Assembly (NCBI RefSeq): GCF_011045015.1
Contig: NZ_JAAKZY010000042.1
Location: 1 to 57,177, forward strand
Length of the DNA: 57,177 nt
Reading direction: 5' to 3'
DNA from: Streptomyces scabichelini
Lineage (GTDB): Bacteria; Actinomycetota; Actinomycetes; Streptomycetales; Streptomycetaceae
Below, piece by piece: positions 1 to 8,411 of the stretch (the stretch's first letter is position 1; the number at the start of each line of letters is the position of its first letter). Under the pieces are notes generated by a model. The model did not search any database, was not told the origin of the DNA, and saw only the letters and a program-made list of their open reading frames with translations. Made by a program: the position numbers and the translations under genes.

Positions 1-66
1 GCTCGGGGGCAGAGGCACAGGGGCTCGGGTGAAAGGGAGATCGGGAGACCGGAAGGGGCGGCACGG

Positions 67-1599
67 ATGACCGGGACGCCACCAGGGCACGAGTCGCCGG
101 GTCGGGATGGGGTGCGAGAGTCGCCGGGTCAGGATGTGAGGCGAGAGTCGCCCGGGCGTGACGTGGCGAAGAGTGAAGCCGCCGGGAGGTCCGGCGCGCC
201 TGACGCGCTCGGCGGGGACGCCGGAGCCAATGGGACCGATAGGGCCGACGAGACTGATAGCGCCGATGAGACTGGTAGGGCCGAGAGGGCCCACGGGGTC
301 ATCGGAGCCGGCAAAGGGAGAGCCCGGCGGCCGCTCTGGTCCCGGGACTTCGGGCTCTTCTTCACCGCCCGGGCCGTGGCCGCCCTCGGTGACACCATGC
401 TGCCGGTGGCGCTCGCCGCGGGCCTGCTGCAGCACGGGTACGGTGCGGGCGCGGTAGGCCTCGCGATGGCCGCGTCCGGCGCCTGCTTCGCCGGACTCGT
501 GATCTTCGGCGGGGTCTTCGCCGACCGGTTCAGCACCCGTCTGCTGATGATGGGCGCGGACGTTGTCCGGCTGTTCACGCAGTCCCTGGCGGCCGCGTTC
601 TTCTTCTCGGGCCGCGTGGTCCTCTGGGAGATCTGCGCGATCGGTGCGGTCAACGGCGCGGCGGCGGCCGTGTTCCAGCCCGGCGTGGCGAGTACGGTGC
701 CACGGCTCGCGTCCGACGTGCAGGCGGCGAACGGCGCGATACGCGTCGCGGAGTCCACCGCGCAACTCGCGGGACCGGCCCTCGCCGGACTGCTGGTCGC
801 CTTCACCTCGCCCGGCGGCGTCTTCGCCGCGCACGCGGGCACGTACGCGGTGAGCGCCCTGTGCCTGCTGCTGCTCCGTCTGCCGCCCATCGCGCTCGAC
901 GACCGCGGCGGCCGTACGGGCTTCCGGGCCGAACTGGCCGAGGGCTGGCGGGAGTTCAGGGCGCGTGCCTGGCTGTGGGGTGTCATCGCGTTCTGGTGCC
1001 TCAGGATGATCGTGGTCGTGGGCCCGACCGTCGTGCTCGTAGCCACCGTGGTCGTCGAGGAGCACGGGCCACAGGCGTACGGTCTGGTCAACTCCGCGCT
1101 CGGCGCGGGCACCGTCGTCGGCGGCCTGATCGCGCTGCGGCTGCGGCCTCACAGGATGCTGCGGGCCGGCTCCCTCGCGCTGTTCTGCTTCGCGGTGTTC
1201 CCGGCGAGCGTCGGAGCGGGGCTCGGCGTCCCGCTGATGGCGGCCGGGGCGGCCGTCGCGGGCGCCGGCCAGTCCTTCTGGGGCGTGATGTGGGCGACCA
1301 GCGTGCAGACCCAGGTCCCGCACGACGTCCTCAACCGCATCCACGCCTACGACGTCGCCGGCTCCCTGGCGATGTTGCCCGTCGGCCAGGCGCTCGCCGG
1401 ACCGGCCGCCGGGATGTTCGGCGCGGAGCACGTGCTGCTCTCGGCCGGGGCCACGAGCCTTGTCGTCACGGCGGCCATGCTGGCGGTTCCCGCGATACGG
1501 GGTCTGGTCCGCGTGGACGCGCCCTTGCTCCCCGAGTCCGAGTCCGGGTCCGGGTCCGGGTCCGACAGTGCGATACGCCGGTCCGGCAGAGTCGCATGA
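67..1599 (+). CDS. MFS transporter with long hydrophilic N-terminus
   Basis: A 510-residue membrane protein of the major facilitator superfamily, presumably a drug or metabolite exporter at the plasma membrane. The first ~90 residues are hydrophilic and repetitive (ESPGRD-type and ADETD-type units). Hydrophobic segments begin at about residue 95 (FGLFFTARAVAALGD), and an MFS motif-A-like loop GVFADRFSTR lies at 149-158. The C-terminus carries a Ser/Gly run coded by a TCCGGG tandem. The ATG at 67 has a good ribosome site (GGAAGGGG, about 8 bases upstream), so the odd N-terminus may be real, although a later start would still give a complete transporter. It is convergent with the transketolase genes. 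The substrate is unknown. Confidence 0.8.
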   Translation: MTGTPPGHESPGRDGVRESPGQDVRRESPGRDVAKSEAAGRSGAPDALGGDAGANGTDRADETDSADETGRAERAHGVIGAGKGRARRPLWSRDFGLFFTARAVAALGDTMLPVALAAGLLQHGYGAGAVGLAMAASGACFAGLVIFGGVFADRFSTRLLMMGADVVRLFTQSLAAAFFFSGRVVLWEICAIGAVNGAAAAVFQPGVASTVPRLASDVQAANGAIRVAESTAQLAGPALAGLLVAFTSPGGVFAAHAGTYAVSALCLLLLRLPPIALDDRGGRTGFRAELAEGWREFRARAWLWGVIAFWCLRMIVVVGPTVVLVATVVVEEHGPQAYGLVNSALGAGTVVGGLIALRLRPHRMLRAGSLALFCFAVFPASVGAGLGVPLMAAGAAVAGAGQSFWGVMWATSVQTQVPHDVLNRIHAYDVAGSLAMLPVGQALAGPAAGMFGAEHVLLSAGATSLVVTAAMLAVPAIRGLVRVDAPLLPESESGSGSGSDSAIRRSGRVA

Positions 1600-1678
1600 G
1601 AACCCGGGCGCGTCGCACGAGAACCTGCCAGCGACGCACGTAAATCCGGCGGCGTCACACGAGAACCCGGCTGCCGAC
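1595..1678. repeat. four 21-bp tandem units between convergent genes
   Basis: Four consecutive 21-base units, each beginning CAYG and resembling CACGAGAACCCGG, run from 1595, 1616, 1637 and 1658. The first unit contains the stop codon of the upstream MFS gene and the third contains the stop of the convergent transketolase subunit gene, so the array forms the shared 3' end of both genes. Confidence 0.7.
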
Positions 1679-2566
1679 AAAGCCGCTGATCCGCTCCCGC
1701 AGCGCGCCCGCGTCCATTCCGTGTGCGGTCACATGCTCCTCGATCCGGCCGTAACGGCGCAGTTCGCGGCGGCCGACGCCGAGGCCGAGCACCCGGTGCG
1801 GGAGATCCGCGAGGGCGTCGTTCGCGGCGGACGTCGATGTGCCCGCCAGGTACGGTTCGACGAGTACGACATCAGTGCCGGCCGTCTCCGTGGCGCGGCG
1901 CAGCCCGGCCGCGTCGAAGGGCCGTACGGTCGTCGCGTACAACACGGTGACGTCGAGCCCTTCGGTGGCAGCGAGCACCGCGTCGAGCATCGGCCCGACG
2001 GCGACGACCACACCGGCGCGTCCCTCGCGGACGGTGAGGAACCGCTCGCCGTCGACAGCGAGTGCCTCCGAGTTCGACTGCACGGAAAGGCGTACGTACA
2101 CCTTGTCGTCGCCCGCCGCGACCGCGTGCCGCAGCAACGTCTCCGCCTCGTCCGGGTGGCCCGGGACGTGCACGGTCCAGCCGTCGAGCGTGTCGAGCAG
2201 TGCCACATCGCCGGGTGCCATATGGGTGTAGCCGCCCGCGGGCCAGTCGAAGGAGCCGGCGGCGCTGACCAGCACCGCGCCCACGTCCTGGTGTCCGAGA
2301 TCGAGCTTGACCTGCTCGAAGGGCCGCTCGACCAGGAAGCTCGCGAAGGTGTGCACCACGGGGCGCAGCCCGGCCAGTGCCAGGCCGGCGCCCGCCCCGA
2401 TCAGCAGCTGCTCACGGATGCCGACGTTGATCACCCGGTCCGGGTGCCGGATCCGTGTCTCCTCGAAGTCGGCCCGACCGATCTCGGCGAGGACCACCGC
2501 GACGCGCGGATCCTGGTCGAGCAGCCGTGAGACGACGGGGGCGAAGCGGTCACGCATGGTGTCCAT
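1655..2566 (-). CDS. transketolase C-terminal subunit
   Basis: A 303-residue protein matching the pyrimidine-binding and C-terminal domains of a split transketolase. Transketolases move two-carbon ketol units between sugar phosphates using thiamine diphosphate. The NVGIREQ motif (about residues 47-53) holds the glutamate that activates the cofactor, and THMAPGD (about 114-120) is also typical. The start ATG is preceded by AGGGA at a suitable distance. The partner N-terminal subunit lies 108 bases upstream on the same strand, so the two probably form one operon and a heterodimer. The stop codon falls within the 21-bp tandem array. The true sugar substrate is not predictable, because split transketolase-like pairs often serve specialised pathways. 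Confidence 0.85.
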   Translation of the reverse strand: MDTMRDRFAPVVSRLLDQDPRVAVVLAEIGRADFEETRIRHPDRVINVGIREQLLIGAGAGLALAGLRPVVHTFASFLVERPFEQVKLDLGHQDVGAVLVSAAGSFDWPAGGYTHMAPGDVALLDTLDGWTVHVPGHPDEAETLLRHAVAAGDDKVYVRLSVQSNSEALAVDGERFLTVREGRAGVVVAVGPMLDAVLAATEGLDVTVLYATTVRPFDAAGLRRATETAGTDVVLVEPYLAGTSTSAANDALADLPHRVLGLGVGRRELRRYGRIEEHVTAHGMDAGALRERISGFVGSRVLV

Positions 2567-2674
2567 GTCGGAATTTCCCTTCGGGTGGTGGGTGAGGGAT
2601 TCGGTGGCATTGGGTGCGGAGATCCGGTGGCACCGGTTGAGGGAGCTGGTGGCACTGACTGAGGGGTCCGGATC

Positions 2675-3376
2675 TCAGGCGGACTGGGGCTCGACCTGGG
2701 CGATGACCACCCGCGGTCGTCCGTGGTGCGGCGCGGTGAACGCGGCGTACAGCGCCTCGTGGTCCCGTCCGTCGACGGTTTCGGCGGACCAGCCCGCGGC
2801 CTCGAACCGCGCGGCGATCCCGCCCGGCCGGGCGTAGCTGGCGGAGGAGTTGTCGATCACGACGGTGTGCAGCCGGTCGAGCCCGGCGGGCCCGGCGTAC
2901 GCGATCGCCTCGTGGTTGCTGCCCTCGTCCAGCTCGGCGTCCCCGACCAGCACCCATACGCCGGGGTCATGCAGCCCCTGGGCCCGCAGCCCCAGCGCCG
3001 TCCCGACCGCGATCGGCAACCCGTGCCCGAGCGAACCACTGCCGATCTCGGCGCCCGGCACGAGCACCCGGTCGGGATGGTGGCCGAGGTGAGAGTCGTA
3101 CGATCCGAACCCCCGCAGCCAGTCGACCGGCACGAAGCCCTTGGCGGCGAGCACCGCGTAGTACGCCATCGGCCCGTGCCCCTTGGAGAGCAGGAACCGG
3201 TCCCGCTCCGGATCGTCCATCCGCTCCGGCGTGACCCGCAGGATCCGGTCGTAGAGCACCCACAGCACGTCGAGCGTGGACGTCGCCGCCGGCCCGTGTT
3301 TCTCGTCCCCGCTCATCAGGCTCATCAGCCCGGACAGGTCCGCGTACGTGTATCGCCGTTCCGCTGTCTTCAACAT
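2675..3376 (-). CDS. transketolase N-terminal (ThDP-binding) subunit
   Basis: A 233-residue protein that matches the thiamine-diphosphate-binding half of transketolase. It carries SKGH (64-67), GSGSLGHGL (112-120) and the cofactor motif beginning GDAELDEG (145-152) and ending IDNSS (174-178). I chose the ATG at 3376 because homology-like sequence (YADLSG) begins just after it. An upstream in-frame start at 3433 would add 19 residues with no family character. No strong ribosome site precedes 3376, so a leaderless transcript is possible. It is followed by the C-terminal subunit and transcribed away from the tRNA. Confidence 0.83.
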   Translation of the reverse strand: MLKTAERRYTYADLSGLMSLMSGDEKHGPAATSTLDVLWVLYDRILRVTPERMDDPERDRFLLSKGHGPMAYYAVLAAKGFVPVDWLRGFGSYDSHLGHHPDRVLVPGAEIGSGSLGHGLPIAVGTALGLRAQGLHDPGVWVLVGDAELDEGSNHEAIAYAGPAGLDRLHTVVIDNSSASYARPGGIAARFEAAGWSAETVDGRDHEALYAAFTAPHHGRPRVVIAQVEPQSA

Positions 3377-3515
3377 GCCGACGATCGTGCAACCTCGACC
3401 AAACTTGAGGTCAAGCGATGCTGTCCGGAACAAAAGGAGGGCGCGACCACCGGCCCGAGTGCGGTATTGTTTTCCTGCGCGTTCGGCCAGGGAAACCCCA
3501 GGTCACAACGGGCAT

Positions 3516-3589
<74 letters not shown>

Positions 3590-3615
3590 CAGCGGAATTC
3601 CGCGTTGTCGCAGTT

Positions 3616-3641
3616 CAGGGGTCATCTTCGGGTGGCCCCTG
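3616..3641 (+). terminator. hairpin after tRNA-Pro
   Basis: A 9-bp inverted repeat (CAGGGGTCA / TGGCCCCTG, one G-U pair) with an 8-base loop lies 27 bases after the tRNA and probably ends its transcript. From here to about 4860 I see no credible protein gene, only the two tRNA-like relics listed below. Confidence 0.6.
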
Positions 3642-4143
3642 TTGCGTGTTCGGGCGCGGATCGGGAGCCTTCGTCCGCTCCCTGTGCTCCCATCGCTCCC
3701 AAGCGACGCGGACGGCGTCAATCAGTGGTGGACCGCGGGTCGCCCGATCCGGTCGAGGTCCGGTTGCTCCCACCGCCGGGGCCTGGTGCTCCCAGCCTTT
3801 TCTTTGCCCTCCAGCAAATGTCCCCTTGACTGCGAGGGCTCCCGGACCAGGTGGGCAACGCATCGAGGTCTTGAACGCTCTCGTGGGTGTCTGTGCAGGT
3901 GGGAGGGGTGGCGTCGGGGGTGCGCCCCGCCGTATGTGTCCCCATGGTTGAGGGCAAGGAGTGGTAGGCAGTCGTTGTGCGACCGTAAGTGGCTGGTTTC
4001 GGGGCAGAGCGAAGAGGCGCGGGGCTACGGTCTGGGGCTGGCTTGGCTGGCTGGTCAGGCGGGCGACCTCGGTGAGGTGGAGGGCGGAGTCGGCTGGCGC
4101 TGCTCGTGCGCGGTGCACACGGGTTGCCGCGTATGGCTCCGTC

Positions 4144-4205
4144 GGGCGGTGGTTTAGTTCAAGAGGTAGGGCATTGACCACAGGCTCGAGTCCCGGGATG
4201 AGCCG
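4144..4205 (+). other. tRNA-like relic 1
   Basis: The stretch reads like a tRNA D-arm (TTTAGTTCAAGAGGTAGGGCA) followed almost directly by a T-arm-like piece (GGCTCGAGTCC). The anticodon arm is missing. This suggests a tRNA gene with an internal deletion. No functional anticodon can be assigned. Confidence 0.3.
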
Positions 4206-4545
4206 CGACCGAGGCCTGCTCGAGCTGTATCCCTGCGAAAACGGAGATTCAGTGCAAGTGGCGGCCGACGCGCGTCTGTCGAAGACCGCATCGATTGAGG
4301 GTCGTGACGTTGTGGAGTTCCGTTTCAATGTATAGGCCACCACGCGTTGCCGTGGGTTCGGCGAATTAGCAAACCGCCAGGTCAAACTGGGGTGATCCGA
4401 GTTCGGGTCGCCCCGTTTGCGTACCCGTGGCTGGATTTTGGCTGGATGGAGCTGAACGGCGAGTCAGTTCGGAGGGGTCGCGCGTATGCCCGCGTGCGCC
4501 GAGCGTTTTGGGTAATCGCGGCCTGGGGCCTGGATGGGGCGAACG

Positions 4546-4639
4546 GCCCTGTGGTCGCCCGGACGGGCCGGTTGGCCGGACGTTGTGGCGGCCGCGCGGC
4601 TGCACTTGGCCGCAGGTTCGAGTCCTGGGCAGGGCACCA
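4546..4639 (+). other. tRNA-like relic 2 with encoded CCA
   Basis: GCCCTGT at 4546 pairs with GCAGGGC at 4629-4635, followed by ACCA. A T-loop TTCGAGT sits between CAGG and CCTG in the expected place. The middle (about 60 bases) does not fold into clear D and anticodon arms, so I treat it as a decayed tRNA rather than a working one. Confidence 0.35.
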
Positions 4640-4859
4640 GGCAGATGGGAACGGGCGTGAGCTGCGGGTTTCCGGCGCCCGGCCACCGGCACCTGCTCAT
4701 CGTCACCGCCACGTTCGCCTCCGCTACCCGCTGGATTCCTTGGTCCCGTTCCTGGACTTCCTCCCAGTTGAAGCCGCCCAACTCCCGCGGCACGCCGCAA
4801 CTTCACCCGCGGCGTCCTCGCCCACTGACACGGCCGGCTCGAACGCTGCGACGTCATCA

Positions 4860-5470
4860 CCGGTGACTGTGGCTGAGGGTGGTGTCGGTGCCTGCTGCCG
4901 GTCGCCGCAGCCCGCGCGTGAGGCCGGACTGGCCGACTTGGCGCGGTTCGCGGTGGGGGACACCATGGCGCTGTCGTTCCCGACGGGGCGCCTTCGACGT
5001 GGTCCTGGCCACCTTCGGCGCGATGTTCGCACCCGATGCCGGCCGGACCGCCGCCGCACTGGTTCCGACTCTGTCGTCCTGGGGAGTGTTCGCCGTGGCG
5101 TCCTGGACGCCTGACGGTGTGATGGGCCGGATCGCCCCCACCGTCCTGGCCCACCGGATGACCGCCAGAGGCCCCGTCCCCGACCCGCTGGGGCGAGCCT
5201 GCACGCGCACGCTTGGTTTGCACCGGGCGCGCGTGCGGCACGGCCAAGTCGCGTACCCAAGAAGCAGCCCGCGTCTTCGAGGACGAGCCGGACCCGTTGC
5301 GTGCGCACCAGGGCGGCCGCCCTCCAGTCCGCCAGCCGCTGGGACCGTGCCGCCGCCCTGGCCGCGCTGTTTTACGACGACAACCAGTCCGACGACGGAG
5401 ACTCCAGATGAAGATTCAGTACCTGCTGATCGTCGGGCAGGTCTCCGGGGAGGGCGCTGCGGTGGCGTGA
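4860..5470 (+). pseudogene. class I SAM-dependent methyltransferase relic
   Basis: Pieces of a Rossmann-fold methyltransferase can be read across different frames. First comes a segment ending ARFAVGDTMALSFPTG. A frameshift leads to AFDVVLATFGAMFAPDAGR and WGVFAVASWTPDGVMGR, which match the usual FDVV...MFAPD and WTP regions. After more shifts, the C-terminal MKIQYLLIVGQ resembles the EYLLVTG end of this family. At least two frameshifts and no intact N-terminal GxGxG motif make it non-functional. The order of motifs is right, so I am fairly sure of the family and of its decayed state. Confidence 0.6.
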
Positions 5471-5471
5471 A

Positions 5472-5517
5472 CGCGGGCCAGGGCGCTCGTGTATCTCCAG
5501 GGACGCCCTGGCCCGCG
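5472..5517 (-). terminator. terminator of DUF4396 gene
   Basis: A perfect 14-bp inverted repeat (CGCGGGCCAGGGCG / CGCCCTGGCCCGCG) with an 18-base loop lies just past the stop of the DUF4396 gene. It probably also stops any read-through from the methyltransferase relic. Confidence 0.75.
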
Positions 5518-5535
5518 CGCTGGTCGGGCGGGTTG

Positions 5536-6081
5536 TCAGTGGTAGGCGTGGACGACGGCGTGGCCCTTGCCGCGGCCGATCATCCACTTGTTCACCGGTG
5601 TGGTGATCAGGAACGCGACCCCGAACCCGCCCAGGAGGGCCGACCAGAACATAGCGTCGGAGAGGTGGGCGTCCATCGCGCCCGGGGTGAGGGCGATGAT
5701 GCCGTTGTCGACGAACTCCATCACGGCGATGGAGACGGTGTCGGCGGCGAGTGCCACCTTGATCGCGGACCTGAGGTCCAGGCCGGCCCGGCGCACGGCG
5801 AACAGTGTGAACGAGTAGCCGAACAGGAACGCGAGCGTGATCGCGAGGACCATGGTCTGCACGTTGCCCCACATCAGCGCGGTGCCGATGACCATGCCGA
5901 GGATCTCGCCGATGGCGCACCCGGTCAGGCAGTGCAGCGTCGCCTTCGCCGCCATGCCCCAGGACACTCTCCCGTGGCCGCCGTGGGACATCGCGTGGTC
6001 GGCATGACCGTGGTGGCCCTCATGGGTGGTCTGGTCGTGCGCGGTGCCGGTGTGGTGAGCGCTGTGGTCCATGCCCTGCAT
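5536..6081 (-). CDS. DUF4396 membrane protein with His-rich N-terminus
   Basis: A protein of about 181 residues with a His/Met-rich N-terminus (GMDHSAHH, HEGHHGHADHAMSHGGH) and then membrane segments, including the HCLTGCAIGEILGM region typical of DUF4396. The biochemical function is unknown. Proteins of this family are repeatedly found beside copper genes, and the His/Met/Cys residues suggest metal binding in or near the membrane. I prefer the ATG at 6081, because the AGGGGA ribosome site abuts the first ATG at 6087. A CsoR-type operator overlaps the probable -10 element (TATAAC), so copper induction is likely. A strong hairpin follows the gene. Confidence 0.8.
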   Translation of the reverse strand: MQGMDHSAHHTGTAHDQTTHEGHHGHADHAMSHGGHGRVSWGMAAKATLHCLTGCAIGEILGMVIGTALMWGNVQTMVLAITLAFLFGYSFTLFAVRRAGLDLRSAIKVALAADTVSIAVMEFVDNGIIALTPGAMDAHLSDAMFWSALLGGFGVAFLITTPVNKWMIGRGKGHAVVHAYH

Positions 6082-6133
6082 CCCCATTCCCCTCGATAGC
6101 GCCCCGTCTTCGGGCCGCCTGCAGTCGTGAACG

Positions 6134-6152
6134 TTATACCCCAGGGGGGTAT
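6134..6152 (-). promoter_or_regulatory. CsoR-type copper operator, site 1
   Basis: TACCCC-AGG-GGGGTA at 6137-6151 is a near-perfect dyad of the CsoR family type. On the minus strand it overlaps a TATAAC -10 element for the DUF4396 gene, as expected for a repressor that is released by copper. Confidence 0.75.
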
Positions 6153-6364
6153 CTGCGCCAGAGGGTTTTCAAGCTTTGCTGACGGTCGGGTGGGTCACGG
6201 CCCGACCGTGTGACGCCTGTGGGTTCGTAGAGGTTGTCGGCGCCCCGAGGGGACCGGCGGTGCGCCTTGCGGTGATGTGGCGCATCGGTGGTGGCAGCAA
6301 CAGCATGAGGTAAAGCGGGTCGGCACTTTCCAACAAGGCTGCGAACCAGATCCGGTCCTCCGGT

Positions 6365-7041
6365 GTGGGCATGCTCGCCTCGCAGAGGATCATGAACGCG
6401 TACGGGGTGACCTTCGCCGGCCTCCTTCTCCTGGGCGGCGCGCTGGGGGACCGCTACGGACGCAAGGGCGTCCTCCTCGCGGGCCTGGCCGTCTTCGCCC
6501 TCGCCTCGGGCGCCGTCCTGTGGACCGACGAAGTGAACCTGGGCATCGGGCTGCGCGGTCTGGCGGGAGTCGGAGCCGCCCTGGTCATGCCGATGACCCT
6601 GTCGATCATCACCCCGTCACCGAGGCGATCGTCGCCGCCCTCCCGCCCGCAAAACAGGGCGTCGCCTCCGCGCTCAGCGACCTCACCCGCGAACTCGGCG
6701 GAGTCCTCGGCATCGCCGTCATGGGCAGCGTCTTCAACACCACATACCGCTCCGACGCGGGAGACGCGGCGGTCGGCGGCCTGCCGGACGAGGCCGCCGA
6801 CGCCGCGCGCGACTCCCTCGCGGGCGCTCTGCAGGTCGCCTCCGAGCTCGGCGGTCGCCTCGGGGCGCAGCTGGCCGACGCGGCCCGCGAGGCGTTCAAC
6901 TCCGGAATGATCAACGCGCTGCTCGGCGGCATCGCGGTGGTCGTCCTCGGCGCGTCCGCCGCCGTAGCGCTGCTGCCACGTCGCGCCCGACCGCGGCCGG
7001 ACGCCTCAGAAGTGAAGGACCCTCCGGCCACGTCACCGTGA
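6365..7041 (+). pseudogene. EmrB/QacA-type MFS transporter, deleted and frameshifted
   Basis: The 5' part (about 6365-6610) encodes NAYGVTFAGLLLLGGALGDRYGRKG, covering TM2 and the loop motif of a 14-TM drug exporter, and continues to MPMTLSIIT. The frame then changes and the sequence jumps to the C-terminal region (KQGVASALSDLTRELGG, then GSVFNTTYRS) and ends with a last TM at about 6930-6990. Several hundred residues between TM5 and TM12 are missing, and the extreme N-terminus is also absent. The junction at about 6610 combines an internal deletion with a frameshift. It cannot transport. Confidence 0.75.
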
Positions 7042-7632
7042 GCCGTACCGGGAAGCGCGGTGCCGGCACGCCGCCCAGGCTCAGCGTTCCGGCGTGCAGC
7101 GCGGTCCGTAGTCTGAGGCGGTCAAGAGGGCCGTGAGCGCCTGCACAGGCGCTGCATAAAGCGGCAGAGACGTGTGGGCAGACGGTGTACTGCTGTCCAA
7201 GGCCGCCGTCCTCCTCGGATCTCCGATCTTCGCACTTCTGGCGCGTGTGCTGCTGACGCTGCGGGACAACACGTCCCGGCGGCTGTGCGAGGAGAAGCCC
7301 CTCGATGAGAACGCCGCCCCGTCTCCTGCGTCTCCCAGCAGGCCAATTCCATGCGACGCAGCACAAGGTCGCCCCGGACTGCCCGGATGAGGACCGCCTT
7401 GGTCAAAGAGGCGGGCCCCGGCGACCGTATTCGACAGTGATCCGCCCCCGGGCGCCGATGTGCCGTTGCTCCTCGCCCGGTCCGACAGCAGGGTGGCCGT
7501 CCTCACGGTCTCCGCCACGGCGGCGTACGAGCATGCGCATCCGACGGCCGTACCGACGTGTGTCTGGACGACGCGCTGTTCGGCGCCGTGGCTTCGGCCC
7601 GGTCGACAGATCCGGCGCGGCACTGCTGAGCG
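7042..7632. other. no recognisable gene
   Basis: About 590 bases without a convincing coding frame. Short open frames have no family character and poor start signals. It may be decayed DNA between two relic-rich segments. Confidence 0.5.
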
Positions 7633-8265
7633 TCAGGACATGCCGGGCATGCCCTCCATGTCGTCGGACGAACCGGACCCGCCCGAGGTGCCGTCGGACG
7701 AACCGGAGCCGTCCGAGGACATCGCGGCCTTCTCTCCGGCGGGCGTGACCGCGTACCACTTGCTGTCCTTGGCCTGGCCCTTCATCTCACCGGCCTTGGC
7801 ATCGCCCATGTAGCGGTACAGCGGCCGACCGGCGAGGGTGAGCTGCTTCATTCCGTCCGACCGGTCCATCGAGCCGACGAGGCTCTGCTCCATGCCCATC
7901 GCCTTGACGGAGTCCTGCGCCATGACCGGCATCCAGGTCTTCGCACAGTCACCGGTACACATCGACTTGGACGGGGACGCCTGGTCCATCTCGTAGCGGT
8001 AGAGGGTCATCCCCTTGTCGTCGGTGACGAAGGTACCCATGCCCTCCATCTCCTCGGTCATCAGCATGGAGGTGGTGGCCATCCCCATGTCCATGCCGTC
8101 CCCATCACCGTTGTCGGCCGGGGCGGAGGACGCGGGGGCCGAGGAGGCCGCGGCGGCATCGGAGTCCGTACTGGAAGAACTGTCCCCGGAGCTGCCGCAC
8201 GCGGTCAGGAGGAGTGCGGAGGTGACGCCTGCGGCTGCGGCCAGGACAACACGTTGCCGGATCAC
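7633..8265 (-). CDS. Met-rich lipoprotein with Yx(F/W/Y)xxD secreted repeats
   Basis: A predicted lipoprotein of about 210 residues on the outer face of the membrane. A signal peptide ends in LLLTAC. A low-complexity Ser/Ala/Asp linker is followed by GMDMGM and EEMEGMG, then two secreted-repeat motifs: TLYRYEMD with CTGDCAKTW, and PLYRYMGD with KWYAV. The C-terminus is again Met-rich (MEGMPGM). Family function is unknown; the Met clusters suggest extracytoplasmic copper binding. I chose the GTG at 8265 because AAGGGA lies 6 bases upstream; a start at 8280 has no ribosome site. A CTTA-N5-TTAG operator lies about 30 bases before the start, so it belongs to the BlaI-type regulon. Confidence 0.85.
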   Translation of the reverse strand: MIRQRVVLAAAAGVTSALLLTACGSSGDSSSSTDSDAAAASSAPASSAPADNGDGDGMDMGMATTSMLMTEEMEGMGTFVTDDKGMTLYRYEMDQASPSKSMCTGDCAKTWMPVMAQDSVKAMGMEQSLVGSMDRSDGMKQLTLAGRPLYRYMGDAKAGEMKGQAKDSKWYAVTPAGEKAAMSSDGSGSSDGTSGGSGSSDDMEGMPGMS

Positions 8266-8293
8266 GGAGGTTCCCTTCACTGAGCTCTGTTTC

Positions 8294-8310
8294 TACTTAC
8301 TCACTTAGTA
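8294..8310 (-). promoter_or_regulatory. BlaI-type operator A
   Basis: TACTTA-CTCAC-TTAGTA, core 8296-8308 (CTTA-N5-TTAG). It sits immediately upstream of the secreted-repeat lipoprotein gene. Confidence 0.6.
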
Positions 8311-8411
8311 CGTTGAAGCTCAGTGGACCGTTCAGTCACGGACGCCTCACATCACAAAGCCTTGCCCGCCGGCACACGGCCGTCGGAAGGCTCACGTCGG
8401 GTGCGTGGTGG

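Noticed and set aside
3595..4385. Several 60-290 codon frames after tRNA-Pro
   Set aside because: Starts are poor, frames overlap on both strands and no family signature is visible.
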